This document shows, one piece after another, positions 33,796 to 46,272 of a DNA stretch of 64,000 bases. How positions within the stretch are numbered: position 1 is the stretch's first letter; each line of letters starts with the position of its first letter. Both the position numbers and the translations under genes were made by a program. Source of the stretch: Leucogyrophana mollusca (Eukaryota; Basidiomycota; Agaricomycetes; Boletales); contig MU266441.1 of assembly GCA_021014945.1 (NCBI GenBank), positions 1 to 64,000 on the forward strand, written 5' to 3'. Under the pieces are notes generated by a model. The model was not told where the DNA came from and searched no databases. It saw only the letters and a program-made list of their open reading frames with translations.

Positions 33796-35048
33796 ATGGC
33801 CAAGTTCGATCGCGCTTTGATGAACGACCTCAACAGGCTCTTTGAACCAACCACTAAGGATATCTCCGTTGATGCACCTTCCCAGTCGTCACAGCCGAAG
33901 GAGTTACAGTACTTCCAAACTCGCTATGATCGCATGAAGGCTCAGATTCCTCCACGAGAAGCTACCGACTCTCCCTGCAGTAGCAGCGCTACTCTCCTAA
34001 ATGATGACGATCTTCAATCTGCCGATGCGTATGAGCCACCCAAATTGGATGAATACCTCGCTGCGAACCAACCCATGAAGTCCAAGTTCAATCCCAACGC
34101 GACCCCATTCGTCCCCTCTGGCTTAAACCCCCTTACCCTTGCCCCGCCCCCCAACTTGGAACCGGAATGGCTTCGAGCCTTCCGAACAGGAACCTCGTCC
34201 GGGGAATTTGGAAAGCAGGAGCATTTCGCAGCAGTCCTTGTACAGAGCACTCGTTGGTCCTTTGGTGCCATCTGTGACCTTGCAGATCACTTCTGTCGCA
34301 ACGCGGCTTCGGATCGGTCTACGGAGACACCGACTCCCGCGGCTCAATTCGCTCGCGCGGTTTATACCGCCTTGCGGAACATCCTTGGAGAATGGGAGTC
34401 GAGTTGCTTCGCATTTCAGCTTCGTCAGCGTGTGCTTGGACTATTCAGGGCGTGTTGGTCATCGGTGAGTAGTCTATATCTCGCGTTCGTGCCTACTCAC
34501 AAAGCGTATTCACGAATCAGGATCAGCCACTGGCACTAAGCCTGCGGAATCCGGCCTCCATTGATTATCTCTATTCCGCTTACAGCATCGCTTGCTTCAT
34601 AGGTGATCTCTTCGCCGTACGCCTCATCAGCGATGTCGCGGTGCACCACTGTCTTTCGATCCTCCTTGCGGAGATGTCTGCAAGTGAGCACGTCCATGCA
34701 ACCCATGCAGTAATCCTACGCGCAAAGGAAAGGCTGTGGCAGGGTCCAGACAGCATTCGTTTTGTGCGGGACTTTACCGTCAGCTTTTCCCAGCGCTCGA
34801 GCTCGATCGAGGAAAACGTGAGCATTGTGGGGGATCCATTCAAAAAAGAGGTCTTGCAGCACTTAATTGTGGTGGGTCTTTTCACCCTTTTCCAATTGTG
34901 TCCTGAATTTCCCCCCTCATTTCTGTCCTCGTTTCTGTAGGTCGTTGGTATTACTCAGAAAATCTCTGAGTGGCATTCACGGCGGCCACGAGAGCCGTTA
35001 GACTGTGGCGTGAGGTCCGTATGGAAGCCCTTGGATCCCCTTTGGTAA
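33796..35048 (+). CDS. PAM2-motif protein with helical C-terminal domain (possible PABP-binding regulator)
   Basis: Three exons (33796-34464, 34521-34871, 34941-35048) give 375 residues. The N-terminus has MAKFDRALMNDLNRLFEPT and ELQYFQTRYDRMKAQ. Residues 96-107 read SKFNPNATPFVP, a good match to the PAM2 consensus (L/F-N-P-N-A-x-x-F-x-P), which binds the MLLE domain of poly(A)-binding protein. After a proline-rich linker comes an all-helical region of about 230 residues (EWLRAFRTGTSS, FARAVYTALRNILGEWES, PASIDYLYSAYSIACFIGDL, VHHCLSILLAEMSASEHVHA, FKKEVLQHLIVV). PAM2 followed by a helical repeat domain recalls Paip1-like and other MIF4G-type translation regulators. The MIF4G assignment is inference from helicity only; homologs are otherwise hypothetical proteins. 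Confidence 0.75.
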
Positions 35049-35407
35049 TCTTAGAGAGAGTTGATTATGTCTCTACAAATTCCTTTTATAATGTACTTGG
35101 TACATTACTTATAATGCATACCCCCGGCGAAGTTCCCTTACAACTACCTTCATATGTTGGCGGGAGGATCTCGAGTGCCGAGATGTTGTCTTGGGCCAGG
35201 GATCTTGGCTTTCCTGATGTCTCTGATGCATGCTCTTGAGCTATGGTGAAGCAAATAATTATGCAACATTGCAACAGCATTTACTTGTGTAATTTGTTTC
35301 GTGGCCAGTCTTGGTGTCAAGTTAGATAGCACCCGGCTAGCCGGGGACTGCCGAATCCGAAATCACGTTCCCGAGGTTCCGCTCCGTCTGTTCTGAAGTG
35401 TACGAGG

Positions 35408-36543
35408 ATGAGGCCTTCTGCTGCGCGATTGCTCAATATTCTGGTGCCAGTGAAACGGTCAGTGACCAAGAAACCTGTTATACGAGCTTGCATTCTGACC
35501 CTGCACACCCAAGGGCCGTCGACTATGCTGTCAAAATTCGCGTGAATCCTCAACAAACTGGTATTGACCTCAATGTTAAGCATTCCATGGTCAGTTGGGT
35601 TAACTATGAGCCCTTGCAACCAGACTGACAGTTTACTTCTCCGACAGAACCCTTTTGATGAGATAGGTAAGCCGTTTGGCCATGCCGAGCGAGCATAGCT
35701 GAACCCTTCCGCTAGCCGTGGAGGAAGCAGTCCGGATACGAGAGCGACTAAAGGAAGCCGTCAAGTCAATAAAAGTAGTCACCATCGGTCCTCCCAAGTC
35801 TGCTGAAACACTCCGCACAGCGTTGGCCATGGGCGCCGACTCGGCGATCCATGTCGAAATACCAGAGTCTGATCCGTCCCCAGAGCCTCTTGGCGTCGCG
35901 AAGACCCTCAAGGCACTCATTGAGCGTCAGAAGGAAGGTGTAGACATCGTGATTCTCGGGAAGCAGGCTATCGACGACGACGCGGGACAGACTGGACAGA
36001 TGCTTGCTGGGCTCATGGGCTGGTCGCAGGCGACGTTCGCCAGCAAGGTCGTCGTTGACGCAGAGAACAAGGTTGCGAATGTCACGAGGGAGATCGACGG
36101 TGGTCTTCAAGAGCTGAAATGCAGACTACCGGTCGTCGTGACTACTGATCTTCGGTGAGAGCTCAGCTGTTGAAGTAATATCTTTGATACTCATTCAGTC
36201 TGTAGACTCAATGGTGCGTGGCCCCTTGGGGCTCCTTGAAGAATTTTAATCGCCTGTGTTCCTTAGAGCCCCGGTATGCCTCGTTACCAAATATTATGAA
36301 GGCCAAGAAGAAGCCGATCGAGAAGCTGTTGGCAGCAGATCTCGGTGTCGACCTCACACCTCGTCTCGAGACGATAAAGGTGGAGGAGCCACCGAAGCGC
36401 GTAGGGGGCGGGAAGGTAAGCCATGATGGTGCTCATCTTCCACTTTGACTCCGAACCTTATTCCACTGCTGCAGGTGGAGAACGTAGATGAGCTGCTTGC
36501 CAAGCTCAAAGATGCGGGGATCACCGCCATAAAGCGTGCTTAA
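35408..36543 (+). CDS. ETFB: electron transfer flavoprotein beta subunit (mitochondrial)
   Basis: Seven exons join in frame: 35408-35457, 35514-35589, 35648-35666, 35716-36154, 36206-36213, 36267-36415 and 36475-36543, giving 269 residues, the usual size. Diagnostic segments are [73 protein letters not shown] (AMP/FAD-binding region), [17 protein letters not shown] and [19 protein letters not shown], ending AGITAIKRA. With ETF-alpha it forms the matrix flavoprotein that passes electrons from acyl-CoA and other dehydrogenases to ETF-ubiquinone oxidoreductase, supporting fatty-acid and branched-chain amino-acid breakdown. Exon 5 is only 8 bases; it is needed to keep R-L-N-E-P-R-Y in frame, so automatic gene finders may miss it. 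Confidence 0.95.
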
Positions 36544-36949
36544 CCAGCAACTGTAGCGACCCTTCATCACACTTAATGCAAATGGTCTCGCTGGTAAGGC
36601 ATCCGCCTGCGTCCAAGATGATAGAGTGATAGAGTGAATTCAAATGTCCTGTCTATATGCCGTACGGTACAAGGATGAGAGAGTTAACACAGTGAATGGA
36701 CTGGATCGATGGATGGAGTGGGTACTAAGCAGCAGTAATATTACGTTCACAACAAGTGACCAATGCTACATGAAAGTTGAGGCTGGCAAAGGAAGAAGGC
36801 GAAGAAGTAAGCATGTCGAGGGACTGAAGCCAATCGAAGTTACTAGACGGTATCATGCCGAAGCTGGTGTTTGCATAGAGTGGCTTGCGCCAACCTCGCT
36901 GCCAACCCCCTGTAGTTTAAACGAAAGTGATAAGCGCGTTTAGTGGGCT

Positions 36950-39900
36950 TCAGAAATGCGAGGAACGAACCTTGGACCGGCAGGCGGGGCAGTTATTACG
37001 ACCTGTTTGGAGCCAGCGATCGACGCAAGTCTTATGGAAAGCGTGTCTGCAACCAAGAACACGGATATCCTCTTCAACTGCATAGTCATCGAGGCAAATC
37101 AGACACTGATAACTGATGTTAGTACGAAAACCACGGATGAATAGGAGATACTTACTCTGTCGACGCAGTTCGACGCTATCTTGTTCTCTTGCTCGTACTG
37201 CTGTAAAGATGACGCTTTGATGATTTCAAGACCCGATCTGTCGATCTCCTCCTTGGATGCCGTCGGCGGTTTGACTTGTCCGAGGAGTTCCGCAAGTTCC
37301 CTTGGAGGCCAAGTCAGTTTACTCACAAAGTCAGATACGGGGGCGACGTACCACAGCGCTTCAAACGACTCCAAATCCCCTGCCGTGATGATCTGATGAT
37401 CAGGAGGGTAGTAACCTGCAGACGAGATCAGTAAAAGCTCGACCACCAGTGGCAGCACAATTCACCTCCAATGACATAGATCATAAAAGTCCGCGAGCCT
37501 GGAGCATCAGGGGTTGGCTGTCGCGAAACTCTCCGGCCGCGCCTCAGGTTCCTGAACGCGTTCGTTGCCCGCGAGCGCCATCGACGATCGTGAGGGTTTT
37601 GAAGAGGTTCGTTGGGGTCCTCAGGAGTGTTCCAGCCGTCAAAGTCCATGGGGTCGGCTTCGTCGGCGCCGTCGCCAGCGTCTCCAGGCTGCCCTTGTCC
37701 TGGTGCACGCTGGCCCGTGTTCACAGACTGAAGCCCGACAACAATGACGGGTACGACAACATTGGGTCTTTGGTCAGATGGTGTAGCTTCTGGGGATGTG
37801 GGCCGTGTGGCTGTAAGACCCGGCGTTGTAGTAGAGGGGGTAGGATTGTTCATGAAGGCAGGCATAGCTGGGTTCGCTGCAGTTACACCATTTTGATGTC
37901 CTGGCACTTGAGGCGAGGCAATTGCCGGGAACCTATACATTCTCCACCAGTTAATACCTCCACCAGGCCTATGCTCAGTTCTAGAAGTAGAACCAGCAGT
38001 AAACGCTGGTAGTCCAGTGGACCCTAGACTACCACCATCGTGTGGTGCATGAGGCGCTGGTGCCTCACGGGTAATTGGATCTGAATCGCCTTCTTCTTCA
38101 TCCAGGAAGTCGTCTTCTTCGGCGTCTTCCTCTTCAGAGTCCGATGTGCTTGCCAGAGCAGGCAGTTCGTCGTCATCGATGTCCTCAGCAGCGGTGTCGT
38201 ATGCCCCACTTGCAATTGAAGCAACCTCGTGGTCAGGTGCAGGTACGGGTATAATATCTGTTGGCAGCTGCGTGGTTGAAGTTCCTGCATCCTGAGCAGT
38301 AGAATGCTGAGTAGGCTCAGCAGGGGGCGCCTCTTGCGTGAGAGCGATTCTCAAATCAGCTTGAAGATCGATTAAGAAGCGCTCGAAGCTATCTGGCGGA
38401 GGAAGGGATGGCGCTGCGGCTTCATTGTTAGGTTGTGAGCCAGTGGCTCTGCCTTCCTGAGAACCTGTTGAAGGCGCTGCAGCAGACACTGGGTTAGATC
38501 CAGAGTCACCAGCGGCGGGAGCAGGGCCGTTGTTCAGTCCGAGACCAAGGTTGAAGGCCCTCGCCATCTCCGCAAGCATTATCTCTCTCGCATCCATGGG
38601 GGTACCATCAGGCCTCATCCTGACGCCCAAGTCTCCCTCCTCATTGCGTGCTCCAGGAACTCCGGGGCCGCGCAGTCCTAAACGGTCTCGCAGGCTGCTC
38701 CATACCTGCCTCATCCTATCTCGGGGGTTCGCTGATGCTGCATCTGCAGCTCCGAGACCTGCAAAACCGACTGAGCCGACTCCAAGTCCGGCTGTGGGGG
38801 TGGGAGACAATGGGCGGTCAGCACTATGAAAAGCACCTGAGGCGCCAAGGTGGGGGCCCGCCCCGGCGGTGGGAGGAGCGAGTCCCGACGAGAATATGGG
38901 CTCGGATGAACCCGTGAGAAGAGATGCAGCAGTAGCTGCAGCAGCGACACTGTAGATAGTCAGGTAAGACGAAATTGTTGAACATAATGTGGGCCACGTA
39001 CCTAAGTAAGGTTCCAAGTACGTCAATACTGCTGGGGGACAAAGAACTTGAGTTTGGGTCGGAACCACTACCAGCGGCAGCGGTGGCGCTATCTGCCTGG
39101 GGAGTAGAACTTGGTGTGCTCGCCTCGGTAGTAAGGCCAGCTTCCGTGCTAGACTGAGTGTCACCTGAATCCGTGTTTGTGGTAGATGTGGCTTGTGAAG
39201 AACTGTCAGCAGCCGGAGTGGAAGTGGAAGGGTATGCGGGGAGCATGCTAGCGGGGCGTGGTACGAATGCTGACAATCGATTTCGGACACTGTTTCTTTC
39301 CTCTGCGGGAGTAGAAGGGCGCGGCGTAGACGACGCACGCCGCCGGGAAAATGCGGGGGGTGGGACAGAGGATGCTCGGGGTGGGGCCGCAGTAGCCTCG
39401 GGAGTTCGCGACACATCGGTGGTGTGAACGACACCCTGAACAACTACAAGCGTGCCTGGAGGAGGAAACTGGCGTCCAGGGGCTTGTGCAGCGGGAGTTA
39501 TCGGTGGGGCGGCATGTTCCGCCATAGTAGCCAAGTTGGGTGAATCTGTTGACGGTTGTATAACCACTTCGTCTTCGTCAGTTGACGGTGGAGGCACAAG
39601 ACCTAATCTTTGTGCCAGGGCTCTTGCGGGATCGCGTACATCTGTGTAAGATCTGTTCGGGGAAACGTCGCTAGTATCGACTGGGCGCCTAGCCGTGGCG
39701 TCGAGCGAAGTCTCAGGCGGAGCCGAAGGAGGACGAGTGATGATTGTTGGTGGAGGTGGTGGATCTGACGGCGTCTCAACATCGTTCGATCTGCTGTCAT
39801 CTCCAACCTGCGGCTCCCTCATTTTGCCCTTACTGGCAGCGGAAAGGTCTGAGGGTTGAGGGCTGTCAGCATCCGCATCCTCTTCTGCGTCTTCATCGAC

Positions 39901-40278
39901 TGCTGGGGCGATATCGGCTGGCGCATCAGGTGTGGGGAGTTCCTCCGGCGCTTTCGACCATCGCCTCGATAGCCGCCAGCGCCTCCGCGACGACTGTGAC
40001 TGCACCGTTGCTGCAGATACTGCGCTTTCTGTGCGAGCCCGCGCACTCCCTGACGGCCGCGTATGAATGGCTTCTAGGAGTCTCTTTGGCATTGACGCAC
40101 GTCGGGAGCGTTTGGTCGCTGTGTTTGAAGTCGAAGGACCCTCCTCAACGCGGTCAGGAAGCGAGTCAATTCGATCAATGGTAGGGTCGTTCGACCGTGG
40201 CTGCGACACTGGTGCAGATGGCAGTGTGGCCGAACGGCGAGCGTCCTGCCTGCGAGTCCTGGAAGCGGTCTGGCCCAT
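36950..40278 (-). CDS. large RING-H2 E3 ubiquitin ligase with N-myristoylation signal
   Basis: Five exons encode about 1,030 residues. The start, MGQTASRTRR, fits an N-myristoylation site (Gly2, Ser6, basic residues after). Most of the protein is Ser/Pro/Thr/Ala-rich and probably disordered, with an acidic patch (DSEEEDAEEDDFLDEEEGDS). Near the C-terminus comes YYPPDHQIITAGDLESFEAL, ELAELLGQVKPPTASKEEI and a RING-H2 finger. The finger reads CLICLDDY, then LGCRHAFHKTCVDRWL and NNCPACRSK, with all eight Cys/His ligands present; it starts exactly at an exon boundary, and the protein ends at 36,950. The family attaches ubiquitin with a partner E2. Myristoylation would place it on a membrane. The substrate is unknown. 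A long plus-strand open frame across the same region is a codon shadow. Confidence 0.87.
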
Positions 40279-40680
40279 TGTGCGCGTGCTGGGGAAAGAG
40301 ATGGGGAGTAGAGATGATTACAAAGAGAGATTGGAAACAAGTTGGGTGTGTAAAGGCAAGAAAGGAAAAATATGCAAGAATATAAGGAATTGGACACGGA
40401 GGATTGAGGAAAGCAATCAGTCAAAGTATTGGAAGTAATTACAAGGCCTTATAATCCACACTCTGCGCTTTGTTTCAGTGTGGTCGTCGTGGATCGGTCT
40501 GACGAGCGAAAGTAGACTGAAGCGGGGGACTGCCCCAATTGTCGGCTGTAGCCGGTGCCCTTGCCTATTTCGATCACCCATAAAACGTGGCAAGTTGGTG
40601 GCGCAATACACCCTAGCAAAAACAACGCATGTTCGCTGCGATGTGCACAGCTCTGTCATGCGCATCGGAAACTTATTGTA

Positions 40681-42159
40681 TTATACAAGGGACGGCCATA
40701 CCAGGTGTGCTGATCCACCAGCCACCGTGCAGCTCCATGCAGGCTCAGCGCCACTAGCGCCAACCCTACTCAGTATAAACCCGTTCTCGCTGGACGCTAG
40801 GAACGTGTTTAGCAGTGTTTCATCTGCGATATCCGAGGGCAAAGCTTCAGTAGCGCCATCGGATGATGAGGTCATGAACGAGAGCGTCGATTTCAACTGC
40901 TGATATTGCGGTGATGCTGAGACTACGCCTTTGAGATGATGGTATACCTGTTGCCAAAATGATGTCAGGGGACGACCCCAAACAGGGGAGGGCGTACCTG
41001 CACAACCGCGCCCACCGGTGGAGCAGCATGCGACTGCAGCGCGATTGTCCCTCGCGATGGATCACCGGACAGGATGTGGTACACTTGGTTGAGCTGCGAG
41101 GGTGTTTCATAGAAAGGGGGCAAATGAGGTCGTCACTCATACCTGGCCATCCTCCACGACACCCAAATAGAAATCGTCCTCTTTGAACGAGTTCCTGTCG
41201 TCGATACCGTGCTTCCGAATGGCATTCAGTAAGAGTCGCGTCGGGTTTGCATTATCAAGCTCGTTAACAAGATTGCCTTCAGACCTGTCCATCCGGTCTT
41301 GTCAGTGACCCATCTGCGAAAAGAATTCAGGCAGACCTGGTGACCACCAGCGGCGGTGTGAGACAAATCAGACCTGGAAACTCGACGCTGGAAGCAGGTG
41401 CTTTTGAAGTAGTCAAACCCAAACCCACGGCTCCAGAGGAATATATCTGGTTGTCGTGGAACAACGTGACGGGTCTACCGGTCACAAAAGGGGTCGAAGA
41501 TGCAATGAGGCCAAGCTTGAGGGAAATTCAGCGGTGCGTTGTGCATTTGTCAAATGAAATGGTGCATCACTGACCTGCATGGCGCGCGGAAATACGCTGA
41601 GTGAGTTTGATACACCCTCGGGAGCTCGGTCAGAGAAGTAGATTACGGAAGTGACAGACTCAGGCCTAGAATATAGAACGTCAGATATCCTGCTGTAAAT
41701 CAGAAGCCAAATGGACCTTAGTGCTCTGAGCTCCTCCGGAAGAGCATCGAACCCGACACTACGGTCCCATACGTCGTCCCATTTCACTGAACCGTTTTTG
41801 TCCTCCTGTATGTCTGTCAGTGAGGCTGCAGTAGTCTCTTCCTTCTTCCTAAAAGCATGCCACCGCCCGACCTGGGGCTCAGCACGTCCAGGTATTGTCG
41901 ACCGAAACGACACGGCCTCATTCCTGGAAAACGCAGCAACCGAGCAGGACAGTGCAACTCCAGGGACTGGTGCAGAAAGACATCCGACGTGATGCGGCGA
42001 GAGCGCAGTCAGGCGTGAAACGAGCATTGACAACTCCGGAGCATTGGCGGAAAGTGCAAAGACGACTGAGTCCTTAGCGTATTTCGATGAGATTTGGGTC
42101 AGGTAAGAGACCACCTGAGCTGGGGTTCGAGCGAGGATAGTACTCGCATGAAGGACCAT
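40681..42159 (-). CDS. FIST domain protein (FIST_N/FIST_C-like)
   Basis: The ATG at 42,159 starts MVLHASTILARTPAQVVSYL, followed by SVVFALSANAPELSMLVSRL, HHVGCLSAPVPGVALSCSVA and FRSTIPGRAEPQVGRWHAFR. Later exons include ESVTSVIYFSDRAPEGVSNS, ASSTPFVTGRPVTLFHDNQI, LLNAIRKHGIDDR-like, DDFYLGVVEDGQ, and the end NTFLASSENGFILSRVG, EPAWSCTVAGGSAHLVW. In fungi this family is annotated as FIST C-domain proteins. FIST is a proposed small-ligand sensory domain in bacteria, and its fungal role is unknown. Frames upstream of 42,159 are open but lack an ATG in frame, so this start is preferred. A spliced 5' exon from the ATG at 42,347 is possible. Confidence 0.78.
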
Positions 42160-42438
42160 AATCGAAACGAAACCTGCGATTAGCCTTGAGGTATTGGTAC
42201 TTTCTCGAGCCTGGATGCTTCGATGTAGTAGTGGACGTGCTTGTATGGAAGGAGAGACGCGTTGGGCCACGTGCCGACGTATATCTTTTTGCTTCCACCA
42301 CGACTGTACTTGCAATACTTGCTGCAACGGGGGCAGGCAAGACTCATAACAAAATCCAAGGGCTAGCTCAGAGTTCTAGCACCGCGGAGAGAGGCGGGCT
42401 TTGCGTTATCCGACGGACCCTCGGTGCACGATTTTCTC
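42160..42438. promoter_or_regulatory. shared divergent promoter region of the FIST gene and RRP6
   Basis: The two start codons (42,159 minus and 42,439 plus) are 279 bases apart and transcribed away from each other. Both promoters must lie in or very near this stretch. No clear TATA box was seen. Confidence 0.5.
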
Positions 42439-45400
42439 ATGATGGACTCTGGTTCGCATTCTGGCCAAACGGGAATCCCGTCGTCTTCCTTCGACGAATA
42501 CAATTCTACGCTACAAGGTACTGCTCTGAAAGCCACCCGCCATGCTGTCTCGCTCCCCACCGATCTCGCTTTTCATCGGTCCATGGACTCTGATCTCGCT
42601 CAGGAACTCGATGCGTTCTCCTCCAGGGTTCTATCCTTAACGAACAGTCTACTGGCTTTGGTATCCACTTCTGAGACAGCCCAGAACGCTCGCGGGAAGG
42701 GAAGAGCGAAGCTTGAGAGTCAGGATGACGTCGTGGATGGTTTTCACTCGCTGGTGGTCGACTCCATGGATCAGCTACTTGAGAGAACGGTGAGGGCTTT
42801 CCCGTTTACCACATTCGTTGCAAGTTAACGGAATATAGGACAACTGTCTCGACCAATATCTGGGGCGCATAAAAGCACCTGCTATTGCAGTAAACGTAGT
42901 CCCCGAGCCCCAAAAAAGCAAAGTACGTGCGGCCTCCTTATCAATTTCATTCGTTGAACAGGGCACAGAAATCCAATGCGCCAAAAGGACGTCTGGATCC
43001 CGCCTTGCAACACGCATCGCATTTACCAAAACCGCAACTCCGATTCAAATCGAAAGTGGATAATTTCACGGAGACTCCATGGTATCCGACGCTTCCACAC
43101 AAGTATAATGCCCAGGTACCTTTGGGATATCATTTCCATGACTCCGAGGATGATTCCAGCCCTAATAAGATGTGCGTCTTTCATTGGGTGGGATTCCCTT
43201 CATATTCAAGCGGTATCTACAATTTGTCTCTCATTATCGCAGAAGCGTGCACCCGTACCAATACGAAATCAAACACTTATCGTACCCTACACGGATGTTC
43301 CGAGCCACTGCGCCCATACCTCCAAAATCGTTCGACGAAACCCCGTTCACGTGGATATCTACCCATGCGGCATTCAACGCTATGATGGATAAGCTGCGCA
43401 GAGCTTCAGATATCGCGGTTGATCTAGAGCACCATAGCCATCGGACATATAGCGGCTTCCTTTGCCTGATGCAAATTAGCACTAGGAGCGAGGATTTCGT
43501 TGTTGACACCCTGGCGCTTCGCGACGAGTTGCATGAGTTGAACGAGGTATTTACAGACCCAAAGATCGTAAAGGTCAGTATAACTTGCACCACATGCTAC
43601 GATGTGTATCCTTCATCTCTGTCATAGGTTTTCCATGGAGCTGAAAGTGACATTGTCTGGCTTCAACAAGACTTTAACCTATTCATTGTCAACCTCTTTG
43701 ATACTTACCACGCATCTAAAGTCCTCGGTAAGCTCGAGCTAAACACTATCACCACTTGTCAAATCACTCATATTGAGCACTTCGCGACCAGATTTCCCAA
43801 AGCATGGGCTTGCGTACCTGCTAGAAATCTACTGTGATTTCATCCCCGAGAAACAATACCAACTTGCCGACTGGCGTATACGGTGTGTTAACTAAAGCCT
43901 GGTTATTTTGTGCAGTATGTTAACAATCAACGTGTACTTTCACAGGCCATTACCCGAAGCTTTCCTTGCATATGCCCGTTCTGACACCCATTTCCTCCTC
44001 TTCGTCTACGACAACCTTCGAAACGCTCTTTTGGACCGCTCGCAGTCGCGTGCTCAGTCGCCACGGAATGAAGGTATCCAGGTGGACGCCCAGGACCCAG
44101 CTCAAGCGCTTGTTCGTGAGGTGCTCTCGCGCTCAGAGGAGACCTCCCTGCGCGTGTATGAGCGAGAAGTGTACGACGCAGAAAACGGTGCTGGTCCTGG
44201 TGGGTGGGATACGCTGGCTAAGAAGTGGAATAAAGGCGCTCTCACAGTTTTAGCCAGAGAGAGCACCCAACGCGAGGTGTATAGATCGATCCACGCCTGG
44301 CGAGATAGAATCGCGAGAGAAGAAGATGAAAGCACGAGGTCCGTGTTGTTAGCATGTCACATCCGTGCTTTATGGCACTAATCCCGGGTCATTTCAGATT
44401 CGTCCTTCCAAATCACTACCTTTTTCAAATCGCAGAAAAGCCACCATCCGACGTTGCAGCGCTACTGTCCATTTTCCAACCTGTACCACCAGTCCTTAGG
44501 CGCCGAGCGAAAGAGCTGCTTGATGCCGTGAAAGATGCTGTGGCAAGGCATGCGACCAATGGTATCATTCCTCCTCCTGTGGCGTCAACGGAAGATGTTG
44601 TCATCGAGGTGGAGGTGAACACAGCATCGGCCCCCGTAGAGACCTCACCTTCTATCACCAACACAGCCAGCTCCAGGCTATGGGGAAGCAGTCAGTTCAT
44701 CAGTAGCCAACCTTGATTTATGAACTGACGATATACCAGTGTCAGTGCTTGGGGCGCCCGTACAGCGGACATCATCGTTGTTTGGATCTACGGTTCCAAG
44801 TAGATCGGCGGACCACCAAACTGCCATGTCATATGCATCTTCGCGAAGTTCGCTGTTTGGCACCAGAAGCGGATCAGTGCGTAGCTTTCAGAGTTCCCTG
44901 AACATGAGTACCAGGTTTATGATGATTCGCGGGCAGCTTCAAGCTTCAAGATTGGTTGAAGACAAAGCTCGTTTTAAAGAACTGTTATCGCGGATACACA
45001 GCACTTTAGTGATTTCGCCCAGTGCTCCGCAGGTAAACACAAAATAATTCCACTGCATTACCAATATGTGTAACGTCCTCTGCCACAGGCTCTATCGGCC
45101 ACGACATCCAAGTCAACTACCCAATTCGGGGGGACTATCACAGCCAACACGTCTACGAACACGACCGTCATCGGCGATGCGGAGATGGTATCTGTTGAGG
45201 GTGACATCAACGGAACAGGGCAGGCTGAGATTCCATACGTGCCCTCGAATAAACGTCAACCACATTCGGGCATGGACGTTATTGATGACTCCATAGTTGT
45301 CGTGGGCCAGGTGCGGCAGAAGAAACGAAAACGGCCGAAAACTTCCATGGCGCAAGACGCCGGGCTCGAGATCAACCTCCCTGGAAGTGACCGGTCTCCC

Positions 45401-45767
45401 CGAACAGCTGAAATACCTGCCCCAGATGGGAATGCGTCAAAGCGCAAACAGAAGCAGGACCGAGCGCAAGGAAGCGAAAATAGCGAAGAGCACTCGCAAG
45501 ATGTGGTCCCTTTTGACTATACTGCAGTACCTAACCTGCTCGACGATGGCCCCTCGCCAGAAGTGAACCCTGACTTACGGCAGAAGAAGAAACCAAAGCA
45601 GACGAAGAGTATGTCAAGGAAATAACTTTTCTATATTTCTCGGCCGACGTGGCTCACTGCTTGCCTCGGTGTTTACAGGTGGCGTGATCGAATATGGCAA
45701 TTTTCGCGCACCCCCGCGGGATTTCCGCGAAGTCAAGGGTGGCAACAAGACGCACACTTTCAAATGA
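42439..45767 (+). CDS. RRP6: nuclear exosome 3'-5' exoribonuclease Rrp6
   Basis: The start at 42,439 gives [20 protein letters not shown], then [20 protein letters not shown] and the PMC2NT-like N-terminal domain ([17 protein letters not shown]). The exonuclease domain shows the DEDD-Y residues: [12 protein letters not shown] (D and E, near 43,420), [14 protein letters not shown] (D, near 43,640-43,680), and [10 protein letters not shown] (Y and D, near 43,969-44,000). An HRDC domain follows ([20 protein letters not shown]). The long C-terminus is charged, with Lys/Arg-rich nuclear-signal-like stretches (RQKKRKRPK and [10 protein letters not shown]), ending [14 protein letters not shown]. The protein trims and degrades rRNA, snoRNA and aberrant transcripts in the nucleus with the exosome core. 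The gene has at least eight introns. Confidence 0.93.
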
Positions 45768-46272
45768 GTATATGGCCTTCTGTAACCTTCGGTTTCTAAC
45801 CTTGAGTTTGCGTCGTGGCTGGTTATGCAGTTATGTCGTATTCAGTCACACTGACATCTGGGACAGACGTATTTGTTGTGACTACCACAATGACATTGAT
45901 TCTGGCGATAGGGATCCGTAATAGATAACCCACCCCAATCCCGAGAGCACAAGGTATCGCATACGTAAGGATATCCTCCCGCGTTCCCGAGTGCCGCATC
46001 CGAGTTCTTGCCAGCGGAATCACGTTGGGGACGGAGCAAGTCATACGACACTCCCACAGAACTTCGGCCGTCCTTTCCGACTTTATGGTGGGATAACGAA
46101 GATTATGGGCGTACGACGGGTAAAATTACCTTATCAAGTGCCCAGGTGCCCCAACGAGCGCACATCGCATCGATGCTTTCGGACTATCGTACTTATAAGA
46201 GCCCTCACAAGTCCCTGATGACATTCTTTAAATCCCGCAGACCAGAAACAACTTTCACGACATTTCACGACA
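45768..46272. other. intergenic between RRP6 and the first MFS gene
   Basis: No gene recognised. It holds the RRP6 3' flank and the promoter of the first MFS transporter. Confidence 0.4.

Noticed and set aside
34970..35239. An open frame overlapping the end of the PAM2 gene
   Set aside because: A different frame from the conserved exon, with no domain or upstream splice support.
36570..36640. A stretch resembling part of a tRNA (TGGTAAGGC and following)
   Set aside because: No acceptor stem, anticodon stem or T-loop consensus could be formed.
37449..40438. Several plus-strand open frames of 60-190 residues
   Set aside because: They are antisense shadows of the GC-rich, low-complexity RING-H2 gene and show no domains.
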